From contig JBALWS010000001.1 of assembly GCA_036960405.1 (NCBI GenBank), positions 1-64,000 of the forward strand: DNA of 64,000 nucleotides, written 5' to 3'. Under the pieces are notes generated by a model. It was not told the DNA's origin, searched no databases, and saw nothing but the letters and a program-made list of their open reading frames with translations. The number at the start of each line of letters is the position of its first letter. The first letter of the stretch is position 1. The position numbers and the translations under genes are program-made. The DNA comes from Motiliproteus sp036960405. Lineage in GTDB: Bacteria > Pseudomonadota > Gammaproteobacteria > Pseudomonadales > Balneatricaceae. This document shows positions 40,329 to 49,576 of the stretch, piece after piece.

Positions 40329-43144
40329 TATGCGTGTGAACGCTGCTCGCCGTCACCGGCGACGTTATCGATGCAACGGCCGCACAGCTCAGGATGCTCG
40401 TCATGGCTGCCCACATCTTCGCTTAGGTGCCAACAGCGGGCGCACTTAGCATGCTCACTGACGCTTACCTTGAGCTTCAAGTTGGCCAGCTCGGTCTCTA
40501 CCGCATCTTGGGCATTCTCGAGCAGATCGACCTGAGCCCCAGAGGTGATCAATACGAAACGTAGCTCGTCGCCCAAACGCTCCAGCAATGTTTTCAGTTC
40601 TGCATCGCAGTACAGCGTTGCTTCTGTCGCCAAGCCCGACTTCACCACACCTGCATTGCGCTGATTCTCGAGCTCTTTATTGACGGCAGTCTTAACCTCT
40701 ATCAGCTGCTGCCAGAAACCGCGCCCGAATGGCTCATCTTCGGCCAACTCAAACAAACCCTGGTACCAGGTTTCAAGGTGAATCGATTCGCTGCGTTCAC
40801 CCGGCAAGCTGTGCCAGATTTCGTCGGCGGTAAAGCTGGTGATCGGTGCGATCCAACGCGCCAGCGCTTCGGCGACATGGTACAGAGCGGTCTGACACGA
40901 GCGCCGTGCCAACGAATCCGGCTGGGTGGTGTACTGACGATCTTTGATGATGTCGAGATAGAAACCACCCAGATCCAATGAGCAGAAGTGATGAACTTTC
41001 TGGTACACGCTGAGGAATTGGTAGCCGTCATAGGCGCTTAAAATTTCTTGCTGTAACTGAGCAGCACGATCGACAACCCAGCGGTCCAGCGCCAGCATAT
41101 CTTCGGCTGCCACCAGATGCTTGGCCGGATCAAAACCGGTCAAGTTAGATAATAAGAAGCGCGAGGTGTTACGAATCCGGCGATACGAATCGGCCGTGCG
41201 CTTGAGGATCTCATCAGATACCGCCATCTCACCGCTAAAGTCGGTTGAAGCCACCCATAGTCGCAGGATGTCGGCACCGTATTTACCCATCACCTGCTGC
41301 GGTGCGACCACGTTACCCATCGATTTGGACATCTTGCGGCCGTTGGCATCGACGGTAAAACCGTGAGTCAGCACCTGCTTGTACGGCGCTACACCGCGAA
41401 TCGCGATCGAGGTCTTCAGCGACGACTGGAACCAGCCACGGTGCTGATCCGAGCCTTCGAGGTACAGATCCGCCGGGAACTGCAGTTCGTCGCGCTGATC
41501 GACCACCGAGAAGTGGGTCACGCCAGAATCGAACCAGACGTCGAGGGTATCGTTGACCTTGATGTAGTCGTCGGCGTCATCACCCAGCAATTCATGGCCT
41601 TCGAGCTCGAACCAGGCATCGATGCCGCCTTTCTCGACCAGTAGCGCCACCTCTTCGATCAAACGCGAGGTCTCAGGATGAATCTCTTGCGTTTCTTTGT
41701 GGATAAACAGCGCGATCGGTACGCCCCAAGTCCGCTGGCGCGACACACACCAGTCCGGGCTCTGCTCGACCATCGACTCGATTCGGCTCTGGCCCCAACC
41801 AGGGAACCACTGCACACCTTTGATCGCATCCAGCGCTTTCTCTTTCAGGCCGTTTTCATCCATGCTGATGAACCATTGCGGCGTGGCCCGATAGATCAGC
41901 GGGGTCTTGGTGCGCCAGCAATGGGCGTAGCTATGCTCGAATTTCTCTGATTTGATCAAGCGGCCTTCTTCGCGCAGCAGCGCTACGATCTCATCGTCGA
42001 CCTTGTACACGTGTTGACCCGCAAAACGGCCGGCTGCCGAAACGTAGATGCCGTGGCCGTCGACCAGGTTAAGCGTTTCGATGGCGTACTTCTGACCCAC
42101 CACGAAATCTTCAACCCCGTGGTCGGGAGCGGTATGAACCGCACCGGTACCGGCATCGGTGGTGACATGATCGCCCAGAATTACCGGCACCTGCTTGTCG
42201 TAAAACGGATGCTGTAGCAGTTTGTGCTCCAGATCCTGACCCTTACAGCGCCCCACAGTGCGATAGCTGTCGGTGCCATAACGCTGCATAGCATCTTCAA
42301 CCAATGCCTCGGCCAGCAGAATCCGCTCCTGCCCAGCTCCCAGATCGACCTGAACCAACACATAGTCCAGCTCAGCGTGGAGCGATACTGCCTGGTTAGA
42401 CGGCAGAGTCCACGGCGTGGTGGTCCAGATCACCGCACTAACCGGGCCGGTTCCACTGAGCTCGTCAAACACATCAAGGAAATCTGATTCGTTAGTCGGT
42501 GCGAAGCGCACATCGATCGCGGTGGAGATCTTGTCCTGGTACTCCACCTCCGCTTCGGCCAACGCCGAGGCGCCGACGACACTCCAGTAAACTGGCTTGT
42601 AACCTTTGACTAGATGACCATTTTCAACAATCTTGCCCAGCGCGCGGATGATGTTGGCTTCGGTATCGAAGTTCATCGTCAGGTAAGGCTTATCCCACTG
42701 GCCCAACACCCCTAGACGGATAAAGTCTTTCTTTTGGCCTTCGACCTGTTTCTGGGCGTAGCTACGGCACTCCTGACGGAACTCCTTAAACGTCTTCTTG
42801 GTGCCAGCCTTACCGATCTTGGTCTCAACCTTGTGCTCAATCGGCAGGCCGTGGCAATCCCAACCCGGAATATAGGGGGCATCAAAACCGCTCAGGGTTT
42901 TGGAGCGAACAATAATGTCCTTGAGGATTTTATTGACCGAGTGCCCGATATGAATATCGCCGTTAGCGTACGGAGGACCATCGTGCAGAATGAATTTGTC
43001 ACGTCCCTGACTCACTTCTCGAATCTTCTGGTACAACCCAATCGCGTTCCACTCCCGCAGCATCTCAGGCTCGCGCTGGGCCAGATTGCCGCGCATCGGG
43101 AAGTCGGTTTCGGGTAGGTTCAGGGTATGCTTATAGTCAGTCAT
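40328..43144 (-). CDS. ileS: Isoleucyl-tRNA synthetase
   Basis: The 938-residue class I synthetase matches E. coli IleS in length. It shows HDGPPYANGDIHIGHSVNKILKD (HIGH site near 67), the large CP1 editing domain (WTTTPWTLPSNQAVSLH) and KMSKSMGNVV (near 605). The C-terminal zinc-finger cysteines CARCWH and CGRCID are at about 900-925. ATG 43144 (MTDYKHTLNLPETDFPMRG) is the family start; a frame extending to 43447 overlaps ribF and lacks homology. It is preceded by ribF by 16 bp and overlaps lspA by one base. Confidence 0.98.
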   Translation of the reverse strand: MTDYKHTLNLPETDFPMRGNLAQREPEMLREWNAIGLYQKIREVSQGRDKFILHDGPPYANGDIHIGHSVNKILKDIIVRSKTLSGFDAPYIPGWDCHGLPIEHKVETKIGKAGTKKTFKEFRQECRSYAQKQVEGQKKDFIRLGVLGQWDKPYLTMNFDTEANIIRALGKIVENGHLVKGYKPVYWSVVGASALAEAEVEYQDKISTAIDVRFAPTNESDFLDVFDELSGTGPVSAVIWTTTPWTLPSNQAVSLHAELDYVLVQVDLGAGQERILLAEALVEDAMQRYGTDSYRTVGRCKGQDLEHKLLQHPFYDKQVPVILGDHVTTDAGTGAVHTAPDHGVEDFVVGQKYAIETLNLVDGHGIYVSAAGRFAGQHVYKVDDEIVALLREEGRLIKSEKFEHSYAHCWRTKTPLIYRATPQWFISMDENGLKEKALDAIKGVQWFPGWGQSRIESMVEQSPDWCVSRQRTWGVPIALFIHKETQEIHPETSRLIEEVALLVEKGGIDAWFELEGHELLGDDADDYIKVNDTLDVWFDSGVTHFSVVDQRDELQFPADLYLEGSDQHRGWFQSSLKTSIAIRGVAPYKQVLTHGFTVDANGRKMSKSMGNVVAPQQVMGKYGADILRLWVASTDFSGEMAVSDEILKRTADSYRRIRNTSRFLLSNLTGFDPAKHLVAAEDMLALDRWVVDRAAQLQQEILSAYDGYQFLSVYQKVHHFCSLDLGGFYLDIIKDRQYTTQPDSLARRSCQTALYHVAEALARWIAPITSFTADEIWHSLPGERSESIHLETWYQGLFELAEDEPFGRGFWQQLIEVKTAVNKELENQRNAGVVKSGLATEATLYCDAELKTLLERLGDELRFVLITSGAQVDLLENAQDAVETELANLKLKVSVSEHAKCARCWHLSEDVGSHDEHPELCGRCIDNVAGDGEQRSHA

Positions 43145-43160
43145 TGTGTTGTCGCTAACG

Positions 43161-44105
43161 TTAAGCCGGTGAGTGTACGTGTTGCTCACGCCACTGCCGG
43201 GCAAATTTAATATCATTGTGTATTTGTTGTTGCAGCGCCTCGACGCCATCAAACTTTTGTTCCGCTCGGATCGGTGCCAAAAACTCAACCACCAACCGTT
43301 TGCCATACAGCTCGCTTTTATAATCAAGCAAGTGCACTTCGAGTAACGGCGACTCGCCGTTAACGGTGGGGCGCACGCCAACATTGGCCACACTGGCATG
43401 GCGCTGACCATCTTCGGTGATCGCATCGACCACATAAACGCCGTCAAACGCCAAGCGTTTGCGTTGCAGCGATATATTGGCCGTCGGCAAACCCAACTGG
43501 CGGCCTAGTTTACGCCCGTGAATCACCTTACCCGTGACCCGATAAGGGCGCCCTAGCAGACGACTAGCCAGCTCAAAATCATGCTCCGCCAACACCTTCC
43601 GCACGCGTGTGCTGCTGACTCGTTCGCCATCGATCAGATGGGTACGGGTATTCACCACGGTAAAATCGTGACTGCAACCATAGTGCTGCAACAGCTCAAA
43701 ATCACCCGCCCGGTCGCAACCAAAACGAAAATCATCGCCGACGACAAAATACTTCACCGCCAGCCCACTCAGCAGCAGACGGTCAATAAACTGTTCGGCG
43801 GTCAACGAACGTAATCGCTGATTAAAGTGCAAGCAAAAGACCCGATCTATACCGTGATCACGAATCAATTCCAACTTGTCGCGAAACCGAGTTATCCGCG
43901 GTGGTGCCTTGGCACCTTCAAAAAACTCACGCGGCTGCGGCTCGAAGACGATAGCCACGGACGGTAGCTGCAACGCACGGGCTTTCTCACTCACCTGGGC
44001 CAGCACCTGGTGGTGACCAAGATGAACGCCATCGAAGTTACCAATAGTCGCGACACAGCCTCGGTGCTGATCGCGAAGATTGTGCAGACCTCTGATTAAC
44101 TCCAT
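43161..44105 (-). CDS. ribF: Bifunctional riboflavin kinase/FAD synthetase
   Basis: RibF makes FMN and then FAD from riboflavin. In the 314-residue protein the N-terminal FMN adenylyltransferase half shows VATIGNFDGVHLGHHQVL and FVVGDDFRFGCDRAGDF. The C-terminal kinase half shows GRVIHGRKLGRQLGLPTANI (GxVxxGxxxGRxLGxPTAN-type) and ANVGVRPTV. Length fits (310-313). It sits between murJ and ileS, the standard order murJ-ribF-ileS-lspA. The N-terminal Met start is at 44105 with about 85 bp free upstream to murJ. Confidence 0.97.
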   Translation of the reverse strand: MELIRGLHNLRDQHRGCVATIGNFDGVHLGHHQVLAQVSEKARALQLPSVAIVFEPQPREFFEGAKAPPRITRFRDKLELIRDHGIDRVFCLHFNQRLRSLTAEQFIDRLLLSGLAVKYFVVGDDFRFGCDRAGDFELLQHYGCSHDFTVVNTRTHLIDGERVSSTRVRKVLAEHDFELASRLLGRPYRVTGKVIHGRKLGRQLGLPTANISLQRKRLAFDGVYVVDAITEDGQRHASVANVGVRPTVNGESPLLEVHLLDYKSELYGKRLVVEFLAPIRAEQKFDGVEALQQQIHNDIKFARQWREQHVHSPA

Positions 44106-44191
44106 GACAACAACGCCACCCTTAAATCGAACGCAGAATTATACAACAGCCACATCGGCCCGAATACCGCCGACTCACGGGTTAACCCGCA

Positions 44192-45748
44192 TTAATGTCG
44201 CAACTGTCGCAACCGAACCCCGCTTAGCCACAGTACAGCCACATAAATACCACCACCCAGAACGCAGCTCAGAGCCATTGTCACAACGCGATCCCAAACA
44301 CCCCAACTCAACCATTGTGACAACTCGGGAACAAAAACAATCAGCAACGATGCCATCGCCAGATTGGCTACCAATAGCTGACTCACATAACGCAACCAAC
44401 CCGCCTGCCAACGCATAACCCCATTGCGCAACAAACCACGCAGCAGCAAGCCCGCATTCAAAAACGCCGACAACGAGGTCGCCAACGCCAACCCTGCATG
44501 CGCCAGCGGCACAATCAGCGCTAAATTTAGCGCCATATTAGCCGCCATCGACCAGATCCCAATTTTGACCGGAGTCTTGGTATCTTGACGGGAGAAATAT
44601 CCCGGCGCTAACACCTTGATCAACATAAACGCCAGCAACCCCAGACTATACGCCCGCAGGCTATAACCCGCTTGAGTCACATCCTCCGGCGTCATCGCAC
44701 CATACTGAAACAGAGTTACCAGCATCGGCTCGGCCAACAACCACAACGCCAAAGCCGCCGGCACTCCGATCAACAATACCATCCGCATCGCCCAGTCGAG
44801 CATCGCAGCAAAAGCTTCGGGGGATTTTTGAGCATGCTTGCGCGATAAGCTGGGCAGGATAACGGTCGCTATGGCGATACCGAACACCCCCAAAGGCAGC
44901 TCCACCAACCGGTCGGAAAAATACAACCAGGAGACACTGCCGGTCTGTAGCAAAGAAGCCAACACGGTATCAAGCAGCAGATTAATCTGGCTGACCGACA
45001 CCCCAAACAGCGCAGGAATCATCAGCTTAATAATTCGGCTGACCCCCTCATGTTGAAAGTCCACCTTAGGGCTCGGCAACAGATGCACTCGAGCCAAAAA
45101 CGGCAGCTGCAGCAACAATTGCGCAACGCCTGCAATTAAGACTCCCCACGCCAACGCCATCACCGGCGTATCCAATAACGGCTGCAGCCAAAACACCGAA
45201 CCGATCAGCGACAGATTCAACAGCACCGGGGTAAAGGCTGGAACAGCAAAGCGGTCGTAGCTGTTCAGAATCGCTCCGGCAAATGCGGTCAGCGAGATCA
45301 GCAATAGATAAGGAAAAGTCAGCCGCAGCATCTCGACCGTCAACTGGTACTTAGCGGCATCGTTGAGATAAAAGCCCGGCGCAAACGCCATCGCTAAAAC
45401 TGGAGCGGCCAATATTGCTAGCGCTGTGATCAACCCCAGCACCAGAGCCAGCGACCCGGCCACACGGTCAACCAACTGTTTGACCGCAACCAAGCTGCCC
45501 TGGGTGCGATATTCGGACAACACTGGCACAAACGCCTGAGCAAACGCCCCCTCGGCAAATAAACGGCGCAAGAAGTTAGGAATTTTAAACGCCACAAAAA
45601 AAGCATCGGCACTGGCACCCGCGCCAAAACCATGCGCAATCACGATATCGCGCAATAATCCCATCACTCGCGACAGCAGTGTCATCAGCCCCACCAAGCT
45701 ACTGGAACGCAATAATGACCGTTCTTTACCGCCCTGCTGCTCTACCAC
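44192..45748 (-). CDS. murJ: Lipid II flippase MurJ
   Basis: MurJ moves lipid II across the inner membrane for peptidoglycan synthesis. The 518-residue protein of the MOP family has 14 predicted membrane segments. The N-terminal part SLVGLMTLLSRVMGLLRDIVIAHGFGAGASADAFFVAFKIPNFLRRLFAEGAFAQAFVPVL contains the key Arg residues, shown here by its hallmark RDIV, DAFFVA and RRLFAEGAF. Start GTG 45748 is used, as only weak alternatives follow. It is divergent from rpsT with a shared 127-bp intergenic region. Confidence 0.97.
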   Translation of the reverse strand: MVEQQGGKERSLLRSSSLVGLMTLLSRVMGLLRDIVIAHGFGAGASADAFFVAFKIPNFLRRLFAEGAFAQAFVPVLSEYRTQGSLVAVKQLVDRVAGSLALVLGLITALAILAAPVLAMAFAPGFYLNDAAKYQLTVEMLRLTFPYLLLISLTAFAGAILNSYDRFAVPAFTPVLLNLSLIGSVFWLQPLLDTPVMALAWGVLIAGVAQLLLQLPFLARVHLLPSPKVDFQHEGVSRIIKLMIPALFGVSVSQINLLLDTVLASLLQTGSVSWLYFSDRLVELPLGVFGIAIATVILPSLSRKHAQKSPEAFAAMLDWAMRMVLLIGVPAALALWLLAEPMLVTLFQYGAMTPEDVTQAGYSLRAYSLGLLAFMLIKVLAPGYFSRQDTKTPVKIGIWSMAANMALNLALIVPLAHAGLALATSLSAFLNAGLLLRGLLRNGVMRWQAGWLRYVSQLLVANLAMASLLIVFVPELSQWLSWGVWDRVVTMALSCVLGGGIYVAVLWLSGVRLRQLRH

Positions 45749-45793
45749 CCAACACCCCTAAATCCAGAATCGGCCCTAAAAATACAAAATCGA

Positions 45794-45822
45794 TTGACAA
45801 TAGGCCAGCGAATATGAATAAT
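45794..45822 (+). promoter_or_regulatory. Sigma-70 promoter for rpsT
   Basis: Consensus TTGACA (45794-45799), 17-bp spacer, AATAAT (45817-45822). It lies about 55 bp before the rpsT start. Its strength fits an abundant ribosomal protein. Confidence 0.82.
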
Positions 45823-45875
45823 CCTGCCTCTTATTTTTTCCATCTAGTTTTAACCGTACCGTTGAGGAGCCAGTC

Positions 45876-46136
45876 GTGGCAAATTCCGCAGGATCAAAAA
45901 AACGTGCTCGCCAGGCTGAAACGCGCCGTAACCATAACGCCAGTTTGCGTTCGATGGCACGCACATATTTGAAGAGAGTTATCGCCGCTATCGCTGCTGG
46001 TGAAAAAGAAACCGCGCAAACTGCATACGTTACTGCAATGTCGGCCATGGACAGCGCTGCTAGCAAGGGCATCTTTCCCAAGAACAAGGTTTCTCGTCAC
46101 AAGAGCCGCCTGAATGCACAAATCAAAGCGCTGTAA
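45876..46136 (+). CDS. rpsT: 30S ribosomal protein S20
   Basis: S20 is a primary 16S rRNA binder near h9/h44 and folds as a three-helix bundle. The 86-residue, very basic product starts MANSAGSKKRARQAETRRNHNASLRSMARTYLKRV (key residues SKKRARQAE and RNHNASLRS). A consensus promoter precedes it, and a terminator follows directly (46157-46182). In E. coli S20 represses its own translation; no such site is visible here. It is divergent from murJ and convergent with proB. Confidence 0.98.
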   Translation: MANSAGSKKRARQAETRRNHNASLRSMARTYLKRVIAAIAAGEKETAQTAYVTAMSAMDSAASKGIFPKNKVSRHKSRLNAQIKAL

Positions 46137-46156
46137 TTCATTACTCGCTTAAATAT

Positions 46157-46182
46157 AAAACCGGCCTAGGCCGGTTTTTTTT
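46157..46182 (+). terminator. Terminator after rpsT
   Basis: AAAACCGGCC and GGCCGGTTTT form a 10-bp stem with a TA loop and then a T-run of at least eight. Flanking A-run may serve proB in the other direction. Confidence 0.94.
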
Positions 46183-46214
46183 GTATCTGTATTATCTGAT
46201 CTATACCTATTCGG

Positions 46215-47339
46215 CTACGCCAGCACCAGATTATCCCGGTGCACCAACTCCTCTTCGCCAACATAGCCCAGCGTCTGCTCGATCAAGCTACTGGAGCGAC
46301 CAATAATACGTCGCGCTTCATCCGCACTGTAATTGACCAACCCACGCGCAATCACCACACCTTGCTCATCGACACAAAGCACCATCTCGCCGCGGGAGAA
46401 ACCGCCCTCGACCGACTTAACCCCTACCGGCAATAAACTCCGACCCGATTCTGCCAGCACCTTAACCGCACCTGCATCCAGCACCAGCGTTCCGCGCGCC
46501 TGCAGATGTCCCGCCAACCACTGCTTACGCGCAGCCTGCGGTTCACACTCTGGCGTTAACAAGGTACCCAAAGACTCACCAGCACGCAGTCGCAGCAGCA
46601 CATCTCTCTCGCGACCACCGACAATCACCGTCGCCGCACCCGAACGAGCCGCCAGCCGCGCCGCACGAACCTTGGTCTGCATGCCGCCACGCCCTAACGC
46701 ACCCGCACCGCCACCGGCCATCTCGTCGAGCCGCTTATCATCGGCACGCGCCTGCTCGACCATCTTGGCGGCAGGATTTTTACGCGGATCGGCATCAAAC
46801 AGGCCTTGCTGGTCGGTCAGCAGAATCAGCGCATCGGCTTCCATCAGGTTTGCCACCAGCGCACCCAGGGTATCGTTATCACCAAAACGAATCTCATCGG
46901 TGACCACGGTATCGTTTTCATTAACAACCGGCACCACACCCCAATCAACCAGCGCGGCCAGCGTGCCACGCGCATTGAGGTAACGCTTCCGGTTAGAGAG
47001 ATCATCATGAGTCAGCAGCACTTGCGCCGTGTGTAGGCCATGACGCTGAAAGCCGGCTTCGTAAGTTTGCACCAGCCCCATCTGCCCCACTGCCGCAGCC
47101 GCCTGCAGCTGATGCAGCTGATGCGGGCGCTTCGCCATACCCAAGCGCCGCATGCCCGCCGCAACCGAACCAGACGACACCAACACCAGCTCAACACCCT
47201 GCTTACGCAGTGCAGCCATCTGATCAACCCAGCCAGCAATCGCCTGATCGTCCAACCCCTGACCATCATTTGTCAGCAGCGCACTACCGATCTTCACGAC
47301 CCAACGCTTGCCCTGCGCGACCGCCTGCCTACCACTCAT
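46215..47339 (-). CDS. proB: Glutamate 5-kinase
   Basis: ProB phosphorylates glutamate in proline synthesis and is feedback-inhibited by proline. The 374-residue protein has the amino acid kinase domain (KRWVVKIGSALLTNDG; LVSSGSVAAGMRRLG; PVVNENDTVVTDEIRFGDNDTLGALVANL; key residues SSGSVAAG and NENDTV) and a C-terminal PUA domain from about residue 280 (GTLVLDAGAVKVLAESG). Length fits. It is downstream of obgE by 28 bp, the order rplU-rpmA-obgE-proB common in Pseudomonas-type genomes. Confidence 0.97.
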   Translation of the reverse strand: MSGRQAVAQGKRWVVKIGSALLTNDGQGLDDQAIAGWVDQMAALRKQGVELVLVSSGSVAAGMRRLGMAKRPHQLHQLQAAAAVGQMGLVQTYEAGFQRHGLHTAQVLLTHDDLSNRKRYLNARGTLAALVDWGVVPVVNENDTVVTDEIRFGDNDTLGALVANLMEADALILLTDQQGLFDADPRKNPAAKMVEQARADDKRLDEMAGGGAGALGRGGMQTKVRAARLAARSGAATVIVGGRERDVLLRLRAGESLGTLLTPECEPQAARKQWLAGHLQARGTLVLDAGAVKVLAESGRSLLPVGVKSVEGGFSRGEMVLCVDEQGVVIARGLVNYSADEARRIIGRSSSLIEQTLGYVGEEELVHRDNLVLA

Positions 47340-47367
47340 CTGCTCAGATCCTTAAAACGAAAATAGA

Positions 47368-48576
47368 TTAAGGCGCGTACTCGACCTCAACATCGTAATC
47401 ATCATCATCGAAGTCATCATCTTCATCATCGATATCATCATTCTTTTGCAAACGGCGTGCGCGCTGCTGCCGACGTAACAACTGCAGTCGCTCGCGCGCC
47501 TCCTCCTCAAGCAAAGCCTTACGCTGCAACTCTTGCTCGGCCAACTCAGGATTATCAGCTTCGAGCTGCTTACGCTCCTCGATATGCTCCATCAATGCAC
47601 GACAGACCTCGAAGGTCCCCTGCTTCTGAATCGCAGACACCTCAAACACCGGACCTTCCCAACCCAGCGTCTCGACCAATTCCTGACAACGCGCCTTGCG
47701 CTCATCCTCTGGCACCAAATCTAGCTTGTTCAACACCAACCAGCGCTCTTGCTCGGCCAGCGTCGGACTGAACTTCTTCAGCTCGTTGGCAATGGCCTGG
47801 ACAGACTCCGCAGGCGTCACGTCATCCCAAGGCGCCATATCCACTAGGTGCAGCAAAATACGGGTACGGGTCAGATGCTTAAGAAAACGAACCCCCAACC
47901 CAGCACCTTCAGCCGCTCCTTCAATCAGCCCTGGAATATCTGCCACCACAAAGCTGCGGTCACGCTCGACACTTACCACCCCAAGATTAGGCACCAAGGT
48001 TGTAAACGGATAGTTGGCCACCTTAGGTGTAGCCGCTGATACTGCCCGGATAAACGTCGACTTACCGGCATTCGGCAGCCCGAGCAAGCCGACATCAGCA
48101 AGCACCTTCAGCTCCAGCTTCAGATTACGCGCCTCACCCGTCGAGCCATTGGTTGTTTGACGCGGGGTCCGATTGACACTGGATTTAAAACGCGTATTGC
48201 CCAATCCATGAAAGCCACCCTGGGCAACTTTTTCGCGCTGACCCACCTGGGTCATATCGCAAAGTACCTCCTGGGTATCTTCATCGATCACCGTGGTACC
48301 AACCGGCACTCGCAACACCAGCTCTTCGCCTTTGCAGCCGGTACAGTTCCGGCTCATTCCGTTTTGGCCATGCTCGGCTCGATAAGCGCGCTGGAAGCGA
48401 AAGTCTACCAGCGTATTAAGCCCCTCATCAGCCTCAACCCAGACAGAACCGCCGTCACCACCGTCACCGCCATTAGGGCCACCCTTGGCAATATATTTTT
48501 CGCGCCGGAAAGCCATGCAGCCATTGCCACCCTTTCCAGCCTCAACACCGATGACGACTTCGTCGACAAATTTCAT
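47368..48576 (-). CDS. obgE: Obg-family GTPase ObgE/CgtA
   Basis: ObgE binds the 50S subunit and links ribosome assembly with stringent response and growth. The 402-residue protein has the glycine-rich Obg fold at the N-terminus (GGDGGDGGSVWVEA, about 35-50) and the G domain from about 160 with P-loop GLPNAGKST, G3 DIPGLIEGA and G4 NKLD. The acidic C-terminal tail ends in an Asp run then VEVEYAP. Length fits. GGAG precedes ATG 48576 by 6 nt. Upstream 138 bp contain the terminator of rplU-rpmA. Confidence 0.97.
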   Translation of the reverse strand: MKFVDEVVIGVEAGKGGNGCMAFRREKYIAKGGPNGGDGGDGGSVWVEADEGLNTLVDFRFQRAYRAEHGQNGMSRNCTGCKGEELVLRVPVGTTVIDEDTQEVLCDMTQVGQREKVAQGGFHGLGNTRFKSSVNRTPRQTTNGSTGEARNLKLELKVLADVGLLGLPNAGKSTFIRAVSAATPKVANYPFTTLVPNLGVVSVERDRSFVVADIPGLIEGAAEGAGLGVRFLKHLTRTRILLHLVDMAPWDDVTPAESVQAIANELKKFSPTLAEQERWLVLNKLDLVPEDERKARCQELVETLGWEGPVFEVSAIQKQGTFEVCRALMEHIEERKQLEADNPELAEQELQRKALLEEEARERLQLLRRQQRARRLQKNDDIDDEDDDFDDDDYDVEVEYAP

Positions 48577-48640
48577 GATCCACTCCGCAGCTGACTACCC
48601 AGGAAACCCATAGGCCTTACACAATCATAGCCTGCCATAA

Positions 48641-48672
48641 ACAAAAAAAGCCCCGCCTTGGCGGAGCTCTTT
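48641..48672 (-). terminator. Terminator after rpmA
   Basis: On the minus strand AGCTCCGCC and GGCGGGGCT form a 9-bp stem with one mismatch, followed by TTTTTTTG. It separates rplU-rpmA from obgE. Confidence 0.85.
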
Positions 48673-48714
48673 CAACAAACAGCCAAAGACTGTTTTATAA
48701 ACGCTAAGCCGTAA

Positions 48715-48972
48715 TCAGGCGCTAACTACGCTGATAAACTTACGGTTCTTAGGGCCTTTAACTTCGAACTTAACAACACCTTCCGCTTTCGCAAAAAGAG
48801 TGTGGTCTTTGCCGATACCGACATTGTCTCCAGGATGGAAACGGGTTCCACGCTGACGAATCAGGATATTACCAGCCAGAACCGACTCACCACCGAAGCG
48901 CTTCACGCCTAACCGTTTGGACTCGGAATCGCGACCGTTATTAGTACTACCGCCAGCTTTTTTATGAGCCAT
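48715..48972 (-). CDS. rpmA: 50S ribosomal protein L27
   Basis: L27 has a flexible N-terminal tail that reaches the peptidyl transferase centre. The 85-residue protein starts MAHKKAGGSTNNGRDSESKR and has the FGGESVLAGNILIRQRGTRFHPG conserved core (key residues LAGNIL and RQRGTRFHPG). Length is standard. GGAGAG lies before the ATG. It follows rplU by 30 bp, the universal L21-L27 pair. Confidence 0.98.
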   Translation of the reverse strand: MAHKKAGGSTNNGRDSESKRLGVKRFGGESVLAGNILIRQRGTRFHPGDNVGIGKDHTLFAKAEGVVKFEVKGPKNRKFISVVSA

Positions 48973-49002
48973 TGCTACTCTCCTTCAACAACCAGTATTC
49001 GC

Positions 49003-49314
49003 TTACGCGCTGATACCGGTAATCTTGATTTCGGTGAACCACTGACGGTGACCCATCTTCTTCATGTGGTGCTTACGACGCTTGAACTTGATGATGCGTA
49101 TTTTCTTGCCACGACCGTGAGCCACGACCTCAGCACTAACCTTGGCACCTTCAACTAGCGGCGCGCCGATCTTAACGTCTTCACCATTAACAACCAACAG
49201 AACCTTTTCCAGGTCCAATGATGCACCTTCTTCAACAGCCAACTTCTCTACTTTCAGAGTATGACCTTCGCTGACACGGTACTGCTTGCCACCGCTTACA
49301 ATCACTGCGTACAT
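49003..49314 (-). CDS. rplU: 50S ribosomal protein L21
   Basis: L21 binds domain I of 23S rRNA. The 103-residue protein starts MYAVIVSGGKQYRVSEGHTL from ATG 49314 and ends with FKRRKHHMKKMGHRQWFTEIKITGI (key residues KRRKHH and GHRQ). The start is preceded by GGAGAG; a longer frame adds only MERN. It heads rplU-rpmA. The 262-bp gap to ispB contains a TATAGT box near 49346 with GC-rich discriminator on the minus strand, but no good -35. Confidence 0.98.
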   Translation of the reverse strand: MYAVIVSGGKQYRVSEGHTLKVEKLAVEEGASLDLEKVLLVVNGEDVKIGAPLVEGAKVSAEVVAHGRGKKIRIIKFKRRKHHMKKMGHRQWFTEIKITGISA

Positions 49315-49520
49315 GTTTCTCTCCAATTATTGACTCGTCCGGCTACTATAAACGCCTACTTCTAATGGAACCGTGCATCTTAACGATGCCAACCATATGG
49401 TAGGGAGCTCGACCAATCTAGCCATCAGACAGGTCGAAATTTGGACGAACCACAGGGGGGCGAATACTACGCCAGCAAGAATAGAAACACAACTACTTCG
49501 CACAACCGAGGGTGATTTTC

Positions 49521-49549
49521 TTGACACCCTCAACCCACCCCCTTAGCAT
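49521..49549 (+). promoter_or_regulatory. Candidate promoter for ispB
   Basis: Consensus TTGACA (49521-49526), 17-bp spacer, TAGCAT (49544-49549), 28 bp before the ispB ATG. Confidence 0.6.
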
Positions 49550-49576
49550 GCCCGAAATCATCAGATCAGCCTACTC

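Noticed and set aside
43145..43447. N-terminal extension of ileS
   Set aside because: It would overlap ribF by nearly 290 bp; the family start is ATG 43144.
46333..46983. 216-codon frame opposite proB
   Set aside because: Complement of an intact proB; low-complexity Ser/Pro/Thr peptide typical of antisense frames in GC-rich genes.
47390..47450. TCATCA-rich stretch at the end of obgE
   Set aside because: It encodes the acidic C-terminal tail usual for gammaproteobacterial ObgE.
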